Shown here: one piece after another, positions 16,870-23,430 of the stretch
How the letters are laid out: every line of letters starts with the position of its first letter
Numbering within the stretch: position 1 is the first letter of the stretch
NCBI GenBank assembly: GCA_016210565.1
Contig: JACQUA010000108.1
Span: 1 to 34,696 of the forward strand
Reading direction: 5' to 3'
Source: Chloroflexota bacterium
GTDB taxonomy: Bacteria; Chloroflexota; Dehalococcoidia; JACQUA01
Length of the DNA stretch: 34,696 nt
Translations under genes and position numbers: made by a program
The notes under the pieces: model-generated
The model's input: only the letters and a program-made list of their open reading frames with translations
What the model was told of the DNA's origin: nothing
The model's database searches: none

Positions 16870-18042
16870 TTACTTTCGCCCCATCAGCGGGCCGAATATC
16901 TGCATCGCGGGCCCATCGCGCTCCCGGTCCTGGCTCAGCATCAAGAAGAACTGCTCGTTTTCGACTTCGATGTATTTGGCCGAGGGATCGCGTATGTTCT
17001 CAGGCTTCAGATGGTCGGTGGGCACATCCGTTCTGGCCGACTGGCCAGCGACGGCCTTGCTCTGGACATGGCTTCCGTCTTTGCTCAAGTACCAGTTCAC
17101 GAATATCCTGGCGGCGTTGGGGTGGGGCGCTCGCTCGAGGAGGGACGCCGAGATTGCCCCGCCGCCCAGAAAGCCGCCTTCCTTCGGCATCGCCCTGGCC
17201 ACCGGCGCGCCCGCTTTCACGAACTCCTCCAGGACATCGGACCTGGCCACTATCCCCAGGGGATACTTCCCCTGGGCAATCCACTCTGCAACCTGCCTGT
17301 CAACATCCACTATCACGGGAGCGTTGGCCGTAAACCGCCTCCAAAAATCCCACCCGCCCGCGACGGCGCCGATGTGACTGTACGGCGCCACGCTCGAAGC
17401 GGGGTTCATGATCACGATCTTCCCCTTCCATTTGGGGTTGAGCAAGTCGTTGTAGGACCCGATTTCTTCAGGTTTTACCATGGTGCTGTTTACGGTGACG
17501 TAGTGCTTGGGTGTGAGGATAGAGTTCATAACGTACATCTTTTCATTGTCCACCCAGGGTATGCCACCGCGGAACCAGAGATTCTTGTCCAGCACCTCAG
17601 GCAGGACAAGCAGGGGTTTGATGGGCACGATATGGCCGTCAGGCTTGAGCACAGCTAGCTGATTTATGGTCGAACCGATGGTAACGTCCGCGCCAAATAT
17701 CCCGGCCCGCCGCTCTTGCAGTATTTTCGATGTTAGCGCTGCACTTGGCGCCGCGACCCACTCTATGTCCAGCCCGAATTTCTCATTGAAAGCTTTGCCA
17801 ATCGCCTCCCGGGTTCCGGCCGCGCCTGAGATATATATCGTGAGCCCCCCTTCTTGCTTGGCCGCGGCCAGGGTCTTCTCCCAGTCCTGTTGCCATCCCA
17901 CTTGGGGCGCCGCTCCCGCCCCCGGCACGGCGGGCGCCTTCACCGCCGGCTCGGGGGACTGCCCCGGAGCGCAGGACAGGAAGACCGCCCCAAAGCAAAG
18001 CAGCCCGATCAAAATCACGCTGCCGATCATTCTGCCCGTCAT
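16870..18042 (-). CDS. Solute-binding lipoprotein, family-1/iron-type fold, paralogue D
   Basis: This is the most diverged of the four family-1 members and the first gene of the array in transcription order (390 residues). The lipobox is FLSC (Cys24), and the start ATG at 18042 has GGAGGAG upstream. It keeps GWQQDWEKTL, EKFGLDIEW, PLLVLPEVLDKNLWFRGGIP, NDLLNPKWKGKIVIMNP, WIAQGKYPLGIV and HPNAARIFVNWYLSKDG. The segment corresponding to the paralogues' HPVLNSRLPAIFYTIMG stretch is replaced by ASSVAPYSHIGAVAGGWDFW, and the C-terminus differs. The operon promoter should lie in the repeat-bearing region upstream (18043-18240), but I cannot identify it with confidence. Confidence 0.9.
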   Translation of the reverse strand: MTGRMIGSVILIGLLCFGAVFLSCAPGQSPEPAVKAPAVPGAGAAPQVGWQQDWEKTLAAAKQEGGLTIYISGAAGTREAIGKAFNEKFGLDIEWVAAPSAALTSKILQERRAGIFGADVTIGSTINQLAVLKPDGHIVPIKPLLVLPEVLDKNLWFRGGIPWVDNEKMYVMNSILTPKHYVTVNSTMVKPEEIGSYNDLLNPKWKGKIVIMNPASSVAPYSHIGAVAGGWDFWRRFTANAPVIVDVDRQVAEWIAQGKYPLGIVARSDVLEEFVKAGAPVARAMPKEGGFLGGGAISASLLERAPHPNAARIFVNWYLSKDGSHVQSKAVAGQSARTDVPTDHLKPENIRDPSAKYIEVENEQFFLMLSQDRERDGPAMQIFGPLMGRK

Positions 18043-18072
18043 TGATTGTCTCCTCCAGATTAACTTTACCCC

Positions 18073-18162
18073 TGCCGGCGAGCCAGTGTTTGCCGGCGGG
18101 TAGGGCGTTGGAATGCCTGCATTGCGGCTGCTTTGTTGTAGCCGATCCCCGCCGGTCCTGAT
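18073..18162. repeat. About 90-bp direct repeat, copy 1
   Basis: The copy begins TGCCGGCGAGCCAGTGTTTG and continues through a GGGCGTTGGAATGCCTG core to GCCGATCCCCGCCGGTCCTG. It matches 18434-18522 at most positions. The start contains two GCCGGC palindromes 17 bp apart that could pair. Confidence 0.88.
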
Positions 18163-18240
18163 ACAAAGGCAATAAATCTTGCGTGATGATAAAGGCGGGG
18201 GGCGCGGGTTTCACCATAAAGGCCGCAACGGAACGCAAAG

Positions 18241-18325
18241 CGGACAGCGGTCAGCCGTCAGCTTTCAGTCCTGGCCTCCCCGGTGGGGCGGTTGTCTGAC
18301 GGCTGATAGCTGACAGCTTTCTTTG
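18241..18325. repeat. GTCAGC / GCTGATAGC repeat cluster
   Basis: Facing copies of CAGCCGTCAGCTTTCAG and CTGACGGCTGATAGCTGACAG could form a long imperfect hairpin. It is of the same family as 5300-5431. Confidence 0.75.
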
Positions 18326-18433
18326 GGCCCTGGGCGTCATCTGCGGTGAAAGCGTCGCCTTTTCGTAGGTGTCAGCAGTTCACTTTTCCCCGCCCGGCAA
18401 GGCTGAAGCCATGGGCTACGCCCCACCGGGCGC

Positions 18434-18522
18434 TGCCGGCGAGCCAGTGTTTGCCGGCGGGTAGGGCGTTGGAATGCCTGGATTGCGGGTACTTTGTGGA
18501 GCCGATCCCTGCCGGTTCTAAT
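18434..18522. repeat. About 90-bp direct repeat, copy 2
   Basis: This is the second copy of the 18073-18162 element, in the same orientation. Its right end overlaps the last codons of the small HTH/zinc-ribbon gene (18518-18892) by about five bases, so it sits exactly at that gene's 3' end. Confidence 0.88.
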
Positions 18523-18892
18523 ATCCACTCCGGCTGCATCGCCTGCAACAGGCAGACCTCTTTGGCTTTACCCTCCCGCATTTGGGGCAGCGGTGGTGGT
18601 TGAGTAAAGCCGCTATTCTGACCATGTCCATCTCGGAAAACAGCAGCCAGCAACCCTGGAGGCGCGGCCTGATGAGATTCTTCGTTCGCAACCTGGCTAG
18701 CGTGGCTTGACTGACGTGGAGTTTCTTTTTGACTTCACTCTGCGAAAATCCTGTCTTAGTGGACGAGTACTTCTTGACGAGTATCTGCCGGACTCTCTCG
18801 TGGGATAGGGCAAACTCCATGCCTAACTGCCTGAGCGTCTTGCCTTCGAGCCGGCTGTGCATGATTCTTTCTGATAGGTCCATAGGAGTCAC
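18518..18892 (-). CDS. Small sigma-region-4-like / MerR-like HTH protein with zinc ribbon
   Basis: This 124-residue protein appears to combine three DNA- or RNA-polymerase-related modules. Residues 6-41 (LEGKTLRQLGMEFALSHERV, then RQILVKK) are a very good match to the sigma-70 region 4 helix-turn-helix. Residues 49-97 (FSQSEVKKKLHVSQATLARL, then LFSEMDMVRIAALL) resemble a MerR/excisionase-type winged helix. The tail has C-P-K-C (102-105) and C-C-x2-C (115-119), a probable zinc ribbon. The start is GTG at 18892 or ATG at 18883; neither has a strong ribosome site. It is much shorter than any sigma factor and lacks region 2, so it cannot direct transcription alone. It might be a regulator or a phage- or element-derived factor. 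The function is unknown. Confidence 0.7.
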   Translation of the reverse strand: MTPMDLSERIMHSRLEGKTLRQLGMEFALSHERVRQILVKKYSSTKTGFSQSEVKKKLHVSQATLARLRTKNLIRPRLQGCWLLFSEMDMVRIAALLNHHRCPKCGRVKPKRSACCRRCSRSGY

Positions 18893-19052
18893 ACCTCGGG
18901 TATCGCGGGTAGGACGGGCCGGGCGAAACGGCGGGAGCCATAGGGGCAGCCCGGGCGACCTGTTTCATCGGCGACGATAGGTAGCATTGGTCTTCTGGCC
19001 GGGCTTGAACCAGGGGCCTGGTATCTGTCCCTATGGCATGTTATGGTGCGAC

Positions 19053-19093
19053 GGCAACGGGCGAATGGCATTGCCTGCCATTCACCTGTTGCC
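19053..19093. terminator. Long hairpin downstream of the coiled-coil lipoprotein gene
   Basis: Two 18-base arms (19053-19070 and 19076-19093) pair with only two non-Watson-Crick positions around a five-base loop. It lies just past the stop of the minus-strand gene at 19107 and may protect or end that transcript. No T-tract follows on either strand, so a classical intrinsic terminator is not proven. Confidence 0.5.
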
Positions 19094-19106
19094 GCCGCGA
19101 TGGATG

Positions 19107-19682
19107 CTATTTGGTGGCGGAGGCAGGCTGCGTTTTAGCCGCTAGGGCAGATTCTATCTTGGTCAGGCGGGTTTCGATCCGATCGAGGGCCTTTGTCAGG
19201 GAGTCTATTTGCGCTTTGGTGGCCAGGAGTCCGGGTTTTGCCGGGGTAGCCTTCGCCTTGGCCGTTGCCGCTTTGGCCGGTGTGCCCGCCAGGGCCGCCT
19301 GGAGCTTAGCCAGTTCGGTGGTGACGGCGCCGGTTTTAGCCGGGACGGCCTTGGCCGTGCCCTTGGCCGGGATGGCCTTCGACCCCAGCAGCGACTTTGT
19401 GAAATTGTCATAGTTCATCCTGTAGTCGAGCAAGTCGGCCCGGCCTCGTATCACCTGGTCTTTGGTCTCCCTTTGCATCTGGGTGGGTTCCGCAAGATTC
19501 TTCTCCAGTGTAGCCAGCTTCTCGTTTAGTTTGGCGAGATCCGTTTTGACGGCTGCCACGTCGGTCCTGGTAGCCGCCACGTTCGCGGTCAAATCTTGAG
19601 GTACGCAGGCGGCTATTACGCCTATCAGGGCCACCGCCAGGGCGAGAACGATCAGTGCCGGAACCTTGTTGAGTTTTGACAT
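19107..19682 (-). CDS. Coiled-coil lipoprotein with Ala/Lys/Pro-rich segment
   Basis: This 191-residue protein has a signal peptide with lipobox IAAC (Cys26), a coiled-coil region of heptad character (about 35-68: VAAVKTDLAKLNEKLATLEK), an Ala/Lys/Pro/Thr-rich low-complexity stretch (about 103-150), and a second coiled coil near 157-183 (LTKALDRIETRLTKIESALA). It would be a surface- or envelope-tethered filamentous protein. I do not recognise a named family. Transcription should start from a near-consensus promoter at 19832-19859, followed by a palindrome at 19797-19831, so expression is probably strong and repressible. It is divergent from the tetR gene at 20258. The start ATG at 19682 has only a weak ribosome site. 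Confidence 0.8.
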   Translation of the reverse strand: MSKLNKVPALIVLALAVALIGVIAACVPQDLTANVAATRTDVAAVKTDLAKLNEKLATLEKNLAEPTQMQRETKDQVIRGRADLLDYRMNYDNFTKSLLGSKAIPAKGTAKAVPAKTGAVTTELAKLQAALAGTPAKAATAKAKATPAKPGLLATKAQIDSLTKALDRIETRLTKIESALAAKTQPASATK

Positions 19683-19796
19683 CTCTGGGCAACCCCTTTC
19701 GCAGTAATAATTTGGTTGGCTTGCCAGTTTATCAGGTGAATTTGTTGGTCAACTCATGTTTTAGTACCCCTTCTTTTGTTCGGCCGGAAGAATGAT

Positions 19797-19831
19797 GTGA
19801 GCAATTACTGAGTTAGTGAATAATTACTCAC
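19797..19831. promoter_or_regulatory. Palindromic operator candidate downstream of the lipoprotein promoter
   Basis: Arms GTGAGCAATTACT (19797-19809) and AATAATTACTCAC (19819-19831) are complementary with two mismatches. The right half is itself a near-palindrome (GTGAGTAATTATTCAC on the minus strand). The site lies directly after the -10 box and covers the expected transcription start, the position of a repressor site. The half-site GTGAGTAAT resembles GTAAGTAAT in the tetR operator, but the spacing differs. Confidence 0.6.
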
Positions 19832-19859
19832 ATTATACACACAAAGCGGTTTTTGTCAA
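19832..19859 (-). promoter_or_regulatory. Sigma-70-type promoter of the coiled-coil lipoprotein gene
   Basis: On the minus strand TTGACA (19859-19854) and TATAAT (19837-19832) are separated by 16 bp. Both hexamers match the consensus exactly. The surrounding DNA is distinctly AT-rich compared with the rest of the window. It reads toward the gene at 19107-19682, giving a 5' leader of about 140 bases. Confidence 0.8.
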
Positions 19860-20151
19860 CTGGTCGTTTGGCAAAATTTTCGCTTTTTGGCGCGAATTTT
19901 CCTGGTAGGGCAGTGACAGGCGCGCTGCGTCAAAGATGGGCGTTAGCGACTGCAACTCAGGCACTGGGAAACCCATAGCGACAGCCGTCGTCCCGACGCG
20001 TCCGGACCGAAACCCAGGATAATCATCCGCGGAATGGGCCCGATTCATCGCGGGTCGCTACGGGTACGGAAGGCCTCTTATGTGTCCGAGTTGCAGGTTA
20101 GCGAATAAGGGGCTTGTCAAATCATTTAATTCGGTAACCCGACCGGGCGGG
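19860..20151. other. Divergent intergenic region, no gene seen
   Basis: This lies between the minus-strand lipoprotein promoter and the plus-strand tetR promoter. It contains no convincing coding frame and no strong hairpin. Confidence 0.6.
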
Positions 20152-20181
20152 TTGACAAGGGAGGCGGAAATGCCGTAGTAT
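20152..20181 (+). promoter_or_regulatory. tetR promoter
   Basis: TTGACA at 20152-20157 and TAGTAT at 20176-20181 are 18 bp apart. The palindromic operator begins at the next base. The promoter is about 75 bp upstream of the preferred tetR start and could also serve the downstream trehalose genes. Confidence 0.7.
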
Positions 20182-20201
20182 GTAAGTAATCGTATACTTT
20201 C
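20182..20201. promoter_or_regulatory. Probable TetR operator, copy 1 (tetR promoter)
   Basis: This 20-bp palindrome, GTAAGTAATCGTATACTTTC, fits G-n-AAGTA-nn-CG-nn-TACTT-n-C. It starts immediately after the -10 box and covers the transcription start. The core AAGTAATCG-x-ATACTT is repeated with one difference at 30196-30211, in the same position at another promoter. Autoregulation by the adjacent TetR gene is the simplest reading. Confidence 0.75.
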
Positions 20202-20257
20202 CTCAGGATGTGTTGATCACGGGCGGACTCCCGGCAGGGAGAAAAGGCAAGGGCCGG

Positions 20258-20872
20258 ATGGCAAGAAAACGCAAGACCACGCTGGCGCGTCAGGCGGAAA
20301 TCGTGGACGCCGCCAGGAAGCTCATAATCAAATATGGCAGCGAGCACCTCACCGTAAGGCGGATTGCAAAAGAGATAGGAGTCTCCGAGGGCGCTCTGTA
20401 CCGGCATTTCAAGAGCAAGCGGGACATCCTCTTCCTGCTCGTTGAGCATATTGAACAGAACCTGCTGGGCGACATCGGTCTGGACCGGGAAAAGGATTCC
20501 TCGCCGTTGCTGGCTCTCGACGGATTGCTCAGGGACCAGATTTCCTCCATCGAGCAAAGAAGGGGCGTTTCTTTCCAGATCATAGCCGAGATCATCAGCC
20601 TGGGTGACAGGAAGCTTAATGCGAAGGTAACCGGGGCTATAGACAGGTATGTCCAGCGCATCGAGGAAATGCTGCACCGGGGAGTGGAGGCGGGGGAAAT
20701 CCGGGAAGAAATAGACCTGGTTGCCGCCGCCAGCCTGCTTTTTGGCCTGGTCCAGGGGCTGGTGAACATGTGGGCGTTGAGCGATTACGGCTTCAATCTG
20801 GAGCAGAAGTTCGCCTCGGCCTGGGGGGTTTTCCGGGAAGCGGTCATACCGCGGCGGACCGACACGGTTTGA
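20258..20872 (+). CDS. TetR/AcrR-family transcriptional regulator
   Basis: The protein has 204 residues from ATG 20258. The N-terminal TetR helix-turn-helix domain is clear (about 10-57: AEIVDAARKLIIKYG, then LTVRRIAKEIGVSEGALYRH and FKSKRDIL). It is followed by an all-helical ligand/dimer domain with ISLGDRKLNAKVTGAIDRYV and LVAAASLLFGLVQGLVNMWA. An upstream in-frame GTG at 20210 would add 16 residues (MLITGGLPAGRKGKGR) that are not typical of the family. Start 20258 begins in the usual basic arm. The gene has its own promoter with a palindromic operator (20182-20201). It precedes otsA by 163 bp on the same strand. The inducing ligand is unknown; given its neighbours, an osmotic or sugar-related signal is a guess. 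Confidence 0.9.
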   Translation: MARKRKTTLARQAEIVDAARKLIIKYGSEHLTVRRIAKEIGVSEGALYRHFKSKRDILFLLVEHIEQNLLGDIGLDREKDSSPLLALDGLLRDQISSIEQRRGVSFQIIAEIISLGDRKLNAKVTGAIDRYVQRIEEMLHRGVEAGEIREEIDLVAAASLLFGLVQGLVNMWALSDYGFNLEQKFASAWGVFREAVIPRRTDTV

Positions 20873-20962
20873 AGGTTAGAAGGTTCATAAGGTTCGAAGG
20901 TTCCCCCGCCCGGCCCGGGCAGGGTTCATCGGGTTCCTTGAGTTATTGAGTTCCCCGCTCCA

Positions 20963-21025
20963 CCCGGACTGCCGACTATCGACTGTTGGCTAACGACTAA
21001 CGACTATCGACTATCGACTAACGAG
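20963..21025. repeat. GACTATCGACTAACGACTA repeats
   Basis: Short imperfect direct repeats of CGACTATCGACTA and CTAACGACTAACGAC lie just upstream of the otsA ribosome site, which is GGGAGG at about 21024-21029. They probably belong to the same broad repeat group as 5300-5431. They separate tetR from otsA and could affect read-through. Confidence 0.65.
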
Positions 21026-21035
21026 GGAGGCAGCC

Positions 21036-22511
21036 ATGCACACCAGAGAAACCTTGAGCCAGCTCGGGAAAAGCAAACTTGGCGACTACCTGTTCATAGT
21101 CGTGTCCAACCGGGAGCCGTATGTCCACACGCGGAAGGGTGGCGACATCAAGTGTGAGGTGCCGGCCAGTGGCCTGACGGTGGCCCTGGACCCGGTGATG
21201 CGGGCCTGCGGCGGGACCTGGATCGCTCATGGCAGCGGGGACGCGGATATGGAAGTGGTAGATAAGCTCGGGAAGCTCTCCGTACCGCCGGACGACCCTA
21301 AATACTCCCTTAGGCGTGTCTGGCTTTCGAAACAGCAAGAAGACGGATACTATTACGGCTTTTCCAACGAGGGACTGTGGCCTCTCTGTCACATAGCTTA
21401 CACCCGTCCGGTATTCCGAGAATCGGATTGGCTCACTTACAAGAAAGTGAATCATCTGTTCGCCGAGCACGTGCTGTCGGAAATAGGCGACAAAAAGGCT
21501 TTCGTTTTTGTCCAGGACTATCACCTGGCCCTGTTGCCGAGGATGATAAAGGAAAGGAAGCCCGACACTATCGTGGCCCAATTCTGGCATATTCCCTGGC
21601 CCAACCCCGAAGCCTTCCGTATTTGTCCCTGGCAAGACGAAATCCTCAAGGGTTTGCTGGGCAACGACCTTCTCGGATTCCATATCCGCTACCACTGCAA
21701 CAATTTTATGGATACCATCGACCGGGCTATCGAAGCCCGCGTTGACCGGGAACGATATGAGATTACGCACGGCGGCAAGAAAACCGCGGTGTGCCCGTAC
21801 CCGATAAGCGTGGATTTCGAAGAGATCGACCGCGAGGCCCAGGAAGAAGTGGTAACGGCCGAGATGGAAAAGATCAGGGCCAGGCTGGGACTGCGCGATG
21901 AGCTGGTGGGCCTGGGCCTCGACCGCATAGATTATACTAAAGGTATTCCCGATAGACTCCGGGCCATGGAGCTCTTCCTGGAGAAATACCCCGATTACAG
22001 ACAGCGGGTCGTCTTCATCCAGGCCGGTGTGCCCAGCCGTATCCATATCGGCACTTATAAGGCGCTGAACGAGGAAATAGATGCCCTGGTGGAGAAGATT
22101 AACGGGAAGTACGCCGCCGGCGAGTGGAAACCCATAGTCTATTTGCGCGAGCATTTGTCTCCCTTGACGCTCATGGCCCTGCGGCGCATGTGTCGCTTCT
22201 CGGTGGTAAGCTCCCTCCATGACGGCATGAATCTCGTGGCCAAAGAGTTCCCGGCCAGCCGTTTTGATGAAGACGGTGTGCTGATTCTGAGTCCTTTCAC
22301 CGGCGCCTCCAGGGAGCTGACCGATGCCCTGCTGGTAAATCCCTATGCCACCGACCATTTTGCGGAGGCCATCAGGAAGGCTGTGGCAATGCCGGCGAAC
22401 GAGAGGCAGAGAAGAATGAGAAACATGCGGCAAGTGGTCAGGGAGAATAACATCTACAAGTGGGCCGGGGACATCATCTCTGACCTGGTGAAATTCGATT
22501 GCGGGGAGTAA
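21036..22511 (+). CDS. otsA: Alpha,alpha-trehalose-6-phosphate synthase, GT20
   Basis: It transfers glucose from an NDP-glucose to glucose-6-phosphate to give trehalose-6-phosphate in the cytosol. The 491 residues carry the GT20 marks: VSNREPYVH near 23-31, [10 protein letters not shown] (59-68), [12 protein letters not shown] (159-170), [10 protein letters not shown] (183-192), [14 protein letters not shown] (294-307), IQAGVPSR (328-335) and [11 protein letters not shown] (395-405). Residues expected to contact substrates include His163, Arg297, Lys302, Asp396 and Glu404. The usual SNR-L-P start is replaced by SNREP, suggesting a deep branch of the family. A glucosylglycerol-phosphate synthase role is less likely because the partner is an OtsB-type phosphatase. 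The ribosome site GGGAGG precedes ATG 21036. otsB follows after six bases. Confidence 0.93.
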   Translation: MHTRETLSQLGKSKLGDYLFIVVSNREPYVHTRKGGDIKCEVPASGLTVALDPVMRACGGTWIAHGSGDADMEVVDKLGKLSVPPDDPKYSLRRVWLSKQQEDGYYYGFSNEGLWPLCHIAYTRPVFRESDWLTYKKVNHLFAEHVLSEIGDKKAFVFVQDYHLALLPRMIKERKPDTIVAQFWHIPWPNPEAFRICPWQDEILKGLLGNDLLGFHIRYHCNNFMDTIDRAIEARVDRERYEITHGGKKTAVCPYPISVDFEEIDREAQEEVVTAEMEKIRARLGLRDELVGLGLDRIDYTKGIPDRLRAMELFLEKYPDYRQRVVFIQAGVPSRIHIGTYKALNEEIDALVEKINGKYAAGEWKPIVYLREHLSPLTLMALRRMCRFSVVSSLHDGMNLVAKEFPASRFDEDGVLILSPFTGASRELTDALLVNPYATDHFAEAIRKAVAMPANERQRRMRNMRQVVRENNIYKWAGDIISDLVKFDCGE

Positions 22512-22517
22512 GACCGG

Positions 22518-23339
22518 GTGAAACACCTGTTCTCCGCCTGGCCGGAGGTCACTGCTAGGCTCCGGGAGGCGAGGCATATCCTGGTGCTCAGTGATTATGA
22601 TGGTACTCTCACTCCTATCGTAGAGAGGCCGGAACTGGCCGTTCTCCCGGAAGAAACCAGGGAGCTACTGGGCCGGCTTGCCGGCAACCGCCGGGTCACC
22701 CTGGGCATAATCAGCGGGCGTGCGCTGGATGATCTCCGCCAGAGGGTCGGTTTCAGTAACATAATCTATGGAGGAAATCACGGACTGGAAATCGAAGGGC
22801 CGGGCGTCAATTTTTTCCACCCTCTGGCGGAAGAAATCAGGCCGCTGCTACGCCTCATATACGAGTTGCTGGCCAGGGTCTTTCGCGGCACCCCTGCGGT
22901 CCTGGTGGAACACAAGGGCCTGACCCTGTCGGTCCATTACCGCCTGGTAGAAGACGAGAAGGAAGCGGAAAAGGTGAGAGGAATATTTGAGAGCATCCTC
23001 GCGGGGGCCCGTTCTCTCGGCAAGATCAAGATTACCTCCGGTAAAAAAGTGCTGGAAGTGAGACCTCCGGTTAACTGGCACAAGGGAAAAGCGGTACAAT
23101 TGATCATGAAGAAGTACAGTAAAGGGGGTAACAGGAGCGGCGCCCTCGCGTTCTATCTCGGTGATGACCTGACCGACGAAGACGCTTTCCAGTTTGTGGA
23201 AAAAGGCGGGGGTATTCCCGTCTTTGTCGGAGAAGAGAATGATTCCTCGGCGGCAGGCTATTTTCTGGATTCGCCGGGCGAGGTAAGTGCCTTCCTGAAA
23301 TCCCTGCTTGAAGAGCTCGAAAAGCAGGGACCCGCGTAG
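22518..23339 (+). CDS. otsB: Trehalose-6-phosphate phosphatase (HAD superfamily)
   Basis: It removes phosphate from trehalose-6-phosphate to release trehalose. The 273 residues show all HAD motifs: SDYDGTLTPI with nucleophile Asp26 and Asp28, IISGRALDDL (motif II, Ser66), the cap-domain signatures YGGNHGLEIEGPG and LVEHKGLTLSVHYR, Lys189 in NWHKGKAV, and GDDLTDEDAF (215-224; Asp216, Asp217, Asp220). The start is GTG at 22518, six bases after the otsA stop, with GGGGAG inside the otsA end, so the pair is translationally linked. The length is typical of bacterial OtsB. Confidence 0.94.
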   Translation: MKHLFSAWPEVTARLREARHILVLSDYDGTLTPIVERPELAVLPEETRELLGRLAGNRRVTLGIISGRALDDLRQRVGFSNIIYGGNHGLEIEGPGVNFFHPLAEEIRPLLRLIYELLARVFRGTPAVLVEHKGLTLSVHYRLVEDEKEAEKVRGIFESILAGARSLGKIKITSGKKVLEVRPPVNWHKGKAVQLIMKKYSKGGNRSGALAFYLGDDLTDEDAFQFVEKGGGIPVFVGEENDSSAAGYFLDSPGEVSAFLKSLLEELEKQGPA

Positions 23340-23340
23340 C

Positions 23341-23397
23341 CGGGCTCGTCCCTGAGCCCGATATGCATATTTGTTCGGGGTCCGGGACGACCCCGAA
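23341..23397. promoter_or_regulatory. Two tandem hairpins between otsB and the mscS-like gene
   Basis: CGGGCTC-gtccct-GAGCCCG occupies 23341-23360, directly after the otsB stop. TTCGGGGT-n8-ACCCCGAA occupies 23374-23397 with a perfect eight-base stem. Both fit within the 91-bp gap. No T-tract follows. They could be transcript-processing or stabilising hairpins, partial terminators, or dispersed repeats. Confidence 0.6.
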
Positions 23398-23430
23398 TAC
23401 GGTCCTGGGAGAGATCGAAAAGGAATAGCT

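Larger units (their letters stand above)
18043..18517. other. Intergenic region with a 90-bp direct repeat
   Basis: No credible gene. The region holds two copies of an approximately 90-bp direct repeat (18073-18162 and 18434-18522) and a block of GTCAGCCGTCAGC/GCTGATAGCTGACAGC repeats (18241-18325). The promoter for the lipoprotein array is expected in the part nearest 18043. Confidence 0.75.

Noticed and set aside
18995-19030. tRNA-like stretch (GGGCTTGAACCAGGGG)
   Set aside because: It superficially resembles a T-arm, but no acceptor, D or anticodon stems can be formed around it.
19797-19831. Treating the lipoprotein palindrome as a third copy of the tetR operator
   Set aside because: It shares the half-site style but not the AAGTA-n6-TACTT spacing, so I list it as a separate site.
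21018-22577. 519-residue minus-strand frame opposite otsA
   Set aside because: OtsA on the plus strand has all GT20 motifs. The antisense frame has no domain and crosses the otsA-otsB boundary.
23371-23430. Longer start for the MscS-DUF5752 gene
   Set aside because: It would begin with TTG inside a hairpin with no ribosome site. ATG 23431 has AAAAGGAA at the right distance.
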